Position numbers and translations under genes: made by a program. A stretch of DNA of 9,423 bases, from the NCBI GenBank assembly GCA_017453705.1, contig JAFTEK010000120.1:1-9423 (forward strand), in the 5' to 3' direction. The stretch comes from Treponema sp. Lineage in GTDB: Bacteria > Spirochaetota > Spirochaetia > Treponematales > Treponemataceae. Under the pieces are notes generated by a model. That model was not told the DNA's origin and did not search any database. It was given only the letters and a program-made list of their open reading frames with translations. How positions within the stretch are numbered: the stretch's first letter is position 1; every line of letters starts with the position of its first letter. Shown here piece by piece: positions 6,952 through 9,423 of this stretch.

Positions 6952-8232
6952 ATGAGTGCCGCTGACTTGTTTTACATCATAGCCATACCCCTTGTGGAGC
7001 TGCTCTTAATTTTTTGCGGGGCTTTCTTTGCTTCCACCGAGACCGGGTATACAGCCCTTTCACGGATTACCGTGCGCCAGATGCTCAAGAACAGGGAGAA
7101 AAACGCATCGCTTGTCGCCAAGCTGCGCTCCGGTCTGGATACTCTCATATCCACCGCCCTTGTGGGAACAAACCTGGTTACATCGTTGATTTCTTCGCTC
7201 GCGACGGCCTATGCCATCAGGCTTTTTGGTGCGGCATACGTCACTTATGCAACCGTGATTGTCACCGTAATGGTCATCATATTCAGCGAGATAATACCCA
7301 AGACCTATGCGGCACTTCGCCCCAAGGAGCTGGCCAGTATGAGCGCAAAGCCCATACTGCTTATACAGAGGGTGTTTTTTCCTGTGGTGTGGCTGTTTGA
7401 TGGGCTTTCGCGGCTGATAAACTATGCTGAGGGCAGGTTGATAAAGAACAAAAGGCCTCTTGTTACAGAAGAGGAGCTTCGCACGCTTATTGACGTTGGC
7501 AAGGATGAGGGTACCCTTGAGGATGTTGAGACTCGGATGCTCGTCCGCCTTTTTGATTTCTCCGACATAAGGGTGCGCGACATAATGCGGCACCGCTCGT
7601 TTGTAAAGTATGTGCCCATTGATTCCGCTTATTCCGACGTTATAAAACTGTTCAACTCTGGTTATTCCCGCCTTCCTGTATGGCAGGGCAGTCCTGAGAC
7701 TGTTGTGGGAGTCCTGCATTACAAGTCAGTCCTCTTTGCGCATAAGGAGATTACGGAAAGCAGGGATTTTGTTAGGATATGCATGAAAAAGGCCATTGTC
7801 CTGCCGGAGACTTTCACGGCACTGGAAGCCCTTAAAAAACTTAAGGAAGAAAAGGACAACTTTGCGATAGTCCTGGATCAGTACGGAAGCAATGCCGGGA
7901 TTATCACGATGGACGATATACTTGGTGCGGTTCTGGGCAGGATAACGGATGAGAATGGTGAGAGCGAGATAGCCCCGGAGAAGCGCATTACCCCGATAAG
8001 CCCCTATGAGTATATTGTGCCCGGCGACATGAAGCTTGATGACTTTAATGACATAATGAAGATGGATTTGGACAGTGAGAGCTTTGAGACTCTGGGGGGC
8101 TGGCTTTTGGAAAAGTTTGGCGAACTGCCTAGGGTTGGTGCTGCATGGCGTGAGCGGGGAGCCGTATATATAGTTGAAGATCAGGGGGGGCGCCGAATAA
8201 TCAGCGTGCGCATCAAGCTGGCTTTACCCTGA
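6952..8232 (+). CDS. Second CNNM/CorC-type (HlyC/TlyC family) membrane protein with CBS pair
   Basis: This 426-residue paralogue of the preceding gene begins 8 nt after it, with AGGGG (6942-6946) 5 nt before the ATG. It has the same architecture: a membrane domain at about 8-160 (ASTETGYTALSR at 27-38; hydrophobic segments near 8-26, 66-88, 95-112, 133-155), VTEEELRTLIDVGKDEG (171-187), a CBS pair at about 208-330, and a CorC_HlyC domain at about 345-424 (FETLGGWLLEKFGELP). Several signature positions differ from its neighbour and from the usual family pattern. GEITPK becomes SEIIPK (112-117), the DIMxPR of the first CBS motif becomes DIMRHR (210-215), and DEYSGTYGI becomes DQYGSNAGI (309-317). 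It may therefore have a different ion, nucleotide response or partner, possibly forming a heterodimer with the first copy (inference). The coding sequence contains a G6 run (8094-8099) and a G7 run (8184-8190) near its 3' end. It is the last gene of the operon. Confidence 0.92.
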   Translation: MSAADLFYIIAIPLVELLLIFCGAFFASTETGYTALSRITVRQMLKNREKNASLVAKLRSGLDTLISTALVGTNLVTSLISSLATAYAIRLFGAAYVTYATVIVTVMVIIFSEIIPKTYAALRPKELASMSAKPILLIQRVFFPVVWLFDGLSRLINYAEGRLIKNKRPLVTEEELRTLIDVGKDEGTLEDVETRMLVRLFDFSDIRVRDIMRHRSFVKYVPIDSAYSDVIKLFNSGYSRLPVWQGSPETVVGVLHYKSVLFAHKEITESRDFVRICMKKAIVLPETFTALEALKKLKEEKDNFAIVLDQYGSNAGIITMDDILGAVLGRITDENGESEIAPEKRITPISPYEYIVPGDMKLDDFNDIMKMDLDSESFETLGGWLLEKFGELPRVGAAWRERGAVYIVEDQGGRRIISVRIKLALP

Positions 8233-8248
8233 CGGTGTGTGGAACAGT

Positions 8249-8290
8249 GAGCCAGTATCAAAAGTCTGCCCAGACTTTTGATACTGGCTC
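8249..8290. repeat. Inverted repeat 1: perfect 20-bp arms
   Basis: Arms at 8249-8268 and 8271-8290 are exact reverse complements separated by 2 nt (CC). ACAG (8244-8247) and CTGT (8291-8294) extend the stem past a single unpaired T. It begins 16 nt after the stop of the second CNNM gene. It could end or protect the operon mRNA, but no T-run follows (CTGTCATTGTCC), so it is not a standard intrinsic terminator. Its sequence is unrelated to the other three hairpins. Confidence 0.9.
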
Positions 8291-8304
8291 CTGTCATTGT
8301 CCTA

Positions 8305-8347
8305 GGGAAACGCTGATTAATATAGGAGACATTAATCAGCGTTTCCC
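8305..8347. repeat. Inverted repeat 2: perfect 17-bp arms
   Basis: Arms at 8305-8321 (GGGAAACGCTGATTAAT) and 8331-8347 are exact reverse complements around a 9-nt loop (ATAGGAGAC). The arm matches the reverse complement of 8422-8438 (hairpin 4, right side) at 15 of 17 positions, so the two hairpins appear to belong to one repeat family. Confidence 0.9.
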
Positions 8348-8349
8348 GT

Positions 8350-8384
8350 CAAAGTTTCGTAACTCTTTGTGTTACGAAACTTTG
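8350..8384. repeat. Inverted repeat 3: perfect 14-bp arms
   Basis: Arms at 8350-8363 (CAAAGTTTCGTAAC) and 8371-8384 are exact reverse complements around a 7-nt loop (TCTTTGT). It starts only 2 nt after hairpin 2. It is not followed by a T-run on either strand. Confidence 0.9.
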
Positions 8385-8398
8385 CGAATTTCGGAGTT

Positions 8399-8434
8399 AA
8401 CACTGAATAATCCGCATTCGGATTATTCAGTGTT
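8399..8434. repeat. Inverted repeat 4: perfect 16-bp arms
   Basis: Arms at 8399-8414 (AACACTGAATAATCCG) and 8419-8434 are exact reverse complements around CATT. On the minus strand it begins 3 nt after the stop of the exported-protein gene, where a terminator would be expected. The following sequence (AACTCCGAAATTC) has no T-run, so it is not a classical intrinsic terminator. The right side, read on the minus strand with its flank, is related to the arms of hairpin 2. The left flank is not, as if one outer stem end had decayed. Confidence 0.85.
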
Positions 8435-8437
8435 TCC

Positions 8438-8920
8438 CTAGCGCTTGTCTTTGCGGGGGTTGTTCCTGTTCTTGTCAGAAGCCTTCCTGTCGTCTTTTGC
8501 CATGTCGGGGTGTGGGCCTCCCATCATCATTGGCTGGACTTGAATCTTCTCGACAGTTTTACCGTCCTGTGCATATACGACCTGCACCATCTGGTCAACC
8601 TTGAGGTTCTTTACTTCCAGCTTGGGCGGCTCCATTTTTTTGTCTTCCCGTTTGTCATTATCTTTTGCCTTGGGTGCTTCGGGAGCGTTCGGCCTTTTGG
8701 GGAAATAGAATTCCACCGCGACATCGATGGGAACTGTGACTGTGGATTCTCCGCTCTTGCTGAAAAAATCTTCAGCGAACGGGTTGATAAGTCCTTCGGC
8801 CAAGTTGATGGTTGCGGTCTTGTCATTGACCTGTATGCCGGTCACTTTTCCAACCTTGTTCTCCGCAAAAAGGGGAATGCTCAGGGCAACCGCTGCTGCA
8901 AACATAACAATCTTCTTCAT
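8438..8920 (-). CDS. Small exported protein of unknown function, charged C-terminus
   Basis: I do not recognise a family. The 160-residue product has a clean Sec signal peptide: MKK, hydrophobic IVMFAAAVALSIPLFA, and probable signal peptidase I cleavage after LFA at residue 19, before ENKVGK. The mature part opens with a short beta-type segment (VGKVTGIQVNDKTATINL). A region follows with VTVPIDVAVEFYFP, then a Pro/Lys/Glu/Asp-rich linker (about 90-118). A second beta-like segment (LKVDQMVQVVYAQDGKTVEKIQV) comes before a Met/Gly/Pro patch (MMMGGPHP) and a very basic, disordered-looking tail ending KDKR. It has no cysteine. It is probably periplasmic or surface-associated. The start at 8920 is chosen because AAAGGAGG lies 7 nt upstream and the signal peptide begins there. 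An upstream in-frame ATG at 9028 would place the promoter inside the gene. The TAG stop lies inside the terminal repeat of the palindrome cluster, so the tail may have been altered. Confidence 0.8.
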   Translation of the reverse strand: MKKIVMFAAAVALSIPLFAENKVGKVTGIQVNDKTATINLAEGLINPFAEDFFSKSGESTVTVPIDVAVEFYFPKRPNAPEAPKAKDNDKREDKKMEPPKLEVKNLKVDQMVQVVYAQDGKTVEKIQVQPMMMGGPHPDMAKDDRKASDKNRNNPRKDKR

Positions 8921-8927
8921 GATAATG

Positions 8928-8935
8928 CCTCCTTT
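8928..8935 (-). promoter_or_regulatory. Strong ribosome binding site of the exported protein
   Basis: On the minus strand AAAGGAGG stands 7 nt before the ATG at 8920. It is the best Shine-Dalgarno in the window and fixes the start of this gene, in contrast to the weak sites of the plus-strand operon. Confidence 0.85.
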
Positions 8936-8976
8936 AGGCTTTCGTGTATTTGCTTGTTTTCTCAAGCGATGAGCCA

Positions 8977-9005
8977 ATAATAGCATCCTTTGATGGTAAT
9001 CGCAA
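8977..9005 (-). promoter_or_regulatory. Extended -10 sigma70-type promoter of the exported protein
   Basis: Reading the minus strand, TTGCGA (9005-9000, 4 of 6 to the -35 consensus) is followed after exactly 17 nt by TATTAT (8982-8977, 5 of 6), with TG one base before the -10. The transcript would start near 8970, giving a leader of about 50 nt. The leader contains a small stem, GCTTG/CAAGC (8952-8967), upstream of the ribosome binding site. Confidence 0.7.
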
Positions 9006-9013
9006 AAAACAGA

Positions 9014-9025
9014 CGTTATATAACG
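9014..9025. promoter_or_regulatory. 12-bp perfect palindrome upstream of the exported-protein promoter
   Basis: CGTTATATAACG is a perfect palindrome lying 8 bp upstream of the -35 box of the minus-strand promoter, centred about 50 bp before the expected start. This is a usual place for an activator or operator site. Alternatively, on the minus strand it could form a weak 4-bp stem before TCTGTTTTTT and serve as a poor terminator for pbpC. The sequence does not decide between them. Confidence 0.45.
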
Positions 9026-9050
9026 CAAGTTTAGAAAGCTAAGGAACTTC

Positions 9051-9423
9051 TTATTTTACCTCGAATTCTGCGCTGCAACGTTCTACCCCGCATACGAGTG
9101 GAAGCGTGTGTTTCCCACGGCTAAGGGGGATGTTCCATGAGAAAACTTGGGAGACAGTGGATATGACTTGTCCGTCCAGGTAGAGTGTGGCCGTTTTTTC
9201 TAGTCCACCCACCGCCGTCACAGTCAGAAACTGCACTGATGGAGGAAGGGAGGCATCATAGATGAATACTGCTCCGCTGCGGGGGTAGCTTATGGTGAGG
9301 GGGCCTTGTGAATCGCCGGTCTCAATTTGCGAGTTGCCAAGGAAATTCTTGGAGTCTGCCCAATGCTGGTACTCACTTGGGTATCTGACTTTTATCCTGC
9401 CGTTTTCCCTGTAGTGCCAGCTG
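9051..9423 (-). CDS. pbpC: Penicillin-binding protein 1C, C-terminal end (partial, cut by window edge)
   Basis: The frame is open from the window edge (9423) to TAA at 9051-9053, giving the last 123 residues of a larger protein. PbpC enzymes are periplasmic, membrane-anchored bifunctional peptidoglycan synthases. The visible part matches their C-terminal BiPBP_C domain. It contains PLTISYPRSGAVFIYDASLP (41-60), then QFLTVTAVGG (64-73), ATLYLDGQVIS (78-88), and the closing FSWNIPLSRGKHTLPL (94-109) with a final EFEVK. This is the beta-sandwich pattern 'LDG...W.L..G.H.L......F.V'. The preceding WHYRENGRIKVRYPSEYQHW (2-21) fits the linker after the transpeptidase domain. Cys111 and Cys116 are close together near the end and could form a disulfide. 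The catalytic glycosyltransferase and transpeptidase domains lie outside the window. A GTG at 9236 is internal and not a start. It is on the same strand as the exported-protein gene, but that gene has its own promoter. Confidence 0.75.
   Translation of the reverse strand, partial: SWHYRENGRIKVRYPSEYQHWADSKNFLGNSQIETGDSQGPLTISYPRSGAVFIYDASLPPSVQFLTVTAVGGLEKTATLYLDGQVISTVSQVFSWNIPLSRGKHTLPLVCGVERCSAEFEVK

Larger units (their letters stand above)
8302..8441. repeat. 140-bp segment framed by a 10-bp inverted repeat, enclosing hairpins 2-4
   Basis: CTAGGGAAAC at 8302-8311 is the exact reverse complement of GTTTCCCTAG at 8432-8441. The segment encloses three tandem palindromes. The right copy overlaps the TAG stop codon (8438-8440, minus strand) of the exported-protein gene. 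It resembles the ends of a small non-autonomous repeat element. No target-site duplication could be identified, so mobility is inference. Confidence 0.5.

Noticed and set aside
8249..8434. Hairpins as ordinary Rho-independent terminators
   Set aside because: None of the four stems is followed by a run of T on either strand, although they may still mark or protect transcript ends.
8235..8441. A 68-codon plus-strand reading frame across the spacer
   Set aside because: It is made almost entirely of the palindromes, has no Shine-Dalgarno, and encodes the mirrored arms rather than a protein-like sequence.
8302..8441. Integron attC site or CRISPR array
   Set aside because: No paired RYYYAAC/GTTRRRY core sites were found, and there are no equal direct repeats with regular unique spacers.
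8921..9028. A 36-residue N-terminal extension of the exported protein
   Set aside because: It would bury the signal peptide and include the promoter and the strong ribosome binding site inside the coding region.

Overview
The window is about 9.4 kb of densely packed, moderately GC-rich bacterial DNA. It looks chromosomal and most resembles a spirochaete of the Treponema type. That assignment is an inference. It rests on the single-chain, Firmicutes/Treponema-like form of PurL, two adjacent TlyC/HlyC-like CNNM-CBS membrane proteins, heavy use of ATA for isoleucine, and a relaxed lipobox. No rRNA or tRNA gene is visible to settle it.

Layout. (1) 42-731 (+): a flavodoxin-fold NAD(P)H/FMN oxidoreductase-like protein with a cysteine cluster. 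(2) 725-793: a short gap with an imperfect 17-bp tandem duplication and a strong sigma70-type promoter. Its TATAAT lies so close to the next ATG that the transcript is probably leaderless. (3) 793-8232 (+): a tight four-gene operon. It holds purL (formylglycinamidine ribonucleotide synthetase with fused glutaminase), a TTG-started lipoprotein with a cysteine-less thioredoxin-like fold (8-nt overlap with purL), and two consecutive CNNM/CorC-type proteins separated by 6 and 8 nt gaps. (4) 8233-8437: the spacer between convergent genes, filled with four near-contiguous perfect inverted repeats (arms of 20, 17, 14 and 16 bp). Two of these share a diverged motif, and a 10-bp inverted repeat frames hairpins 2-4. 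(5) 8438-8920 (-): a small exported protein of unknown function with its own promoter and an excellent ribosome binding site. (6) 9051-9423 (-): the C-terminal end of a penicillin-binding protein 1C (pbpC), cut by the window edge.

How the genes fit together. The operon couples a purine-biosynthesis enzyme, which uses Mg-ATP, to an envelope lipoprotein and two putative divalent-cation transporters. A functional link through magnesium is possible but not shown by the sequence. The minus-strand genes are separate units: an exported protein and a peptidoglycan synthase tail.

Most of the window is ordinary housekeeping sequence. The parts that stand out are the palindrome cluster, whose outer repeat supplies the stop codon of the exported protein, and the likely leaderless start of purL.
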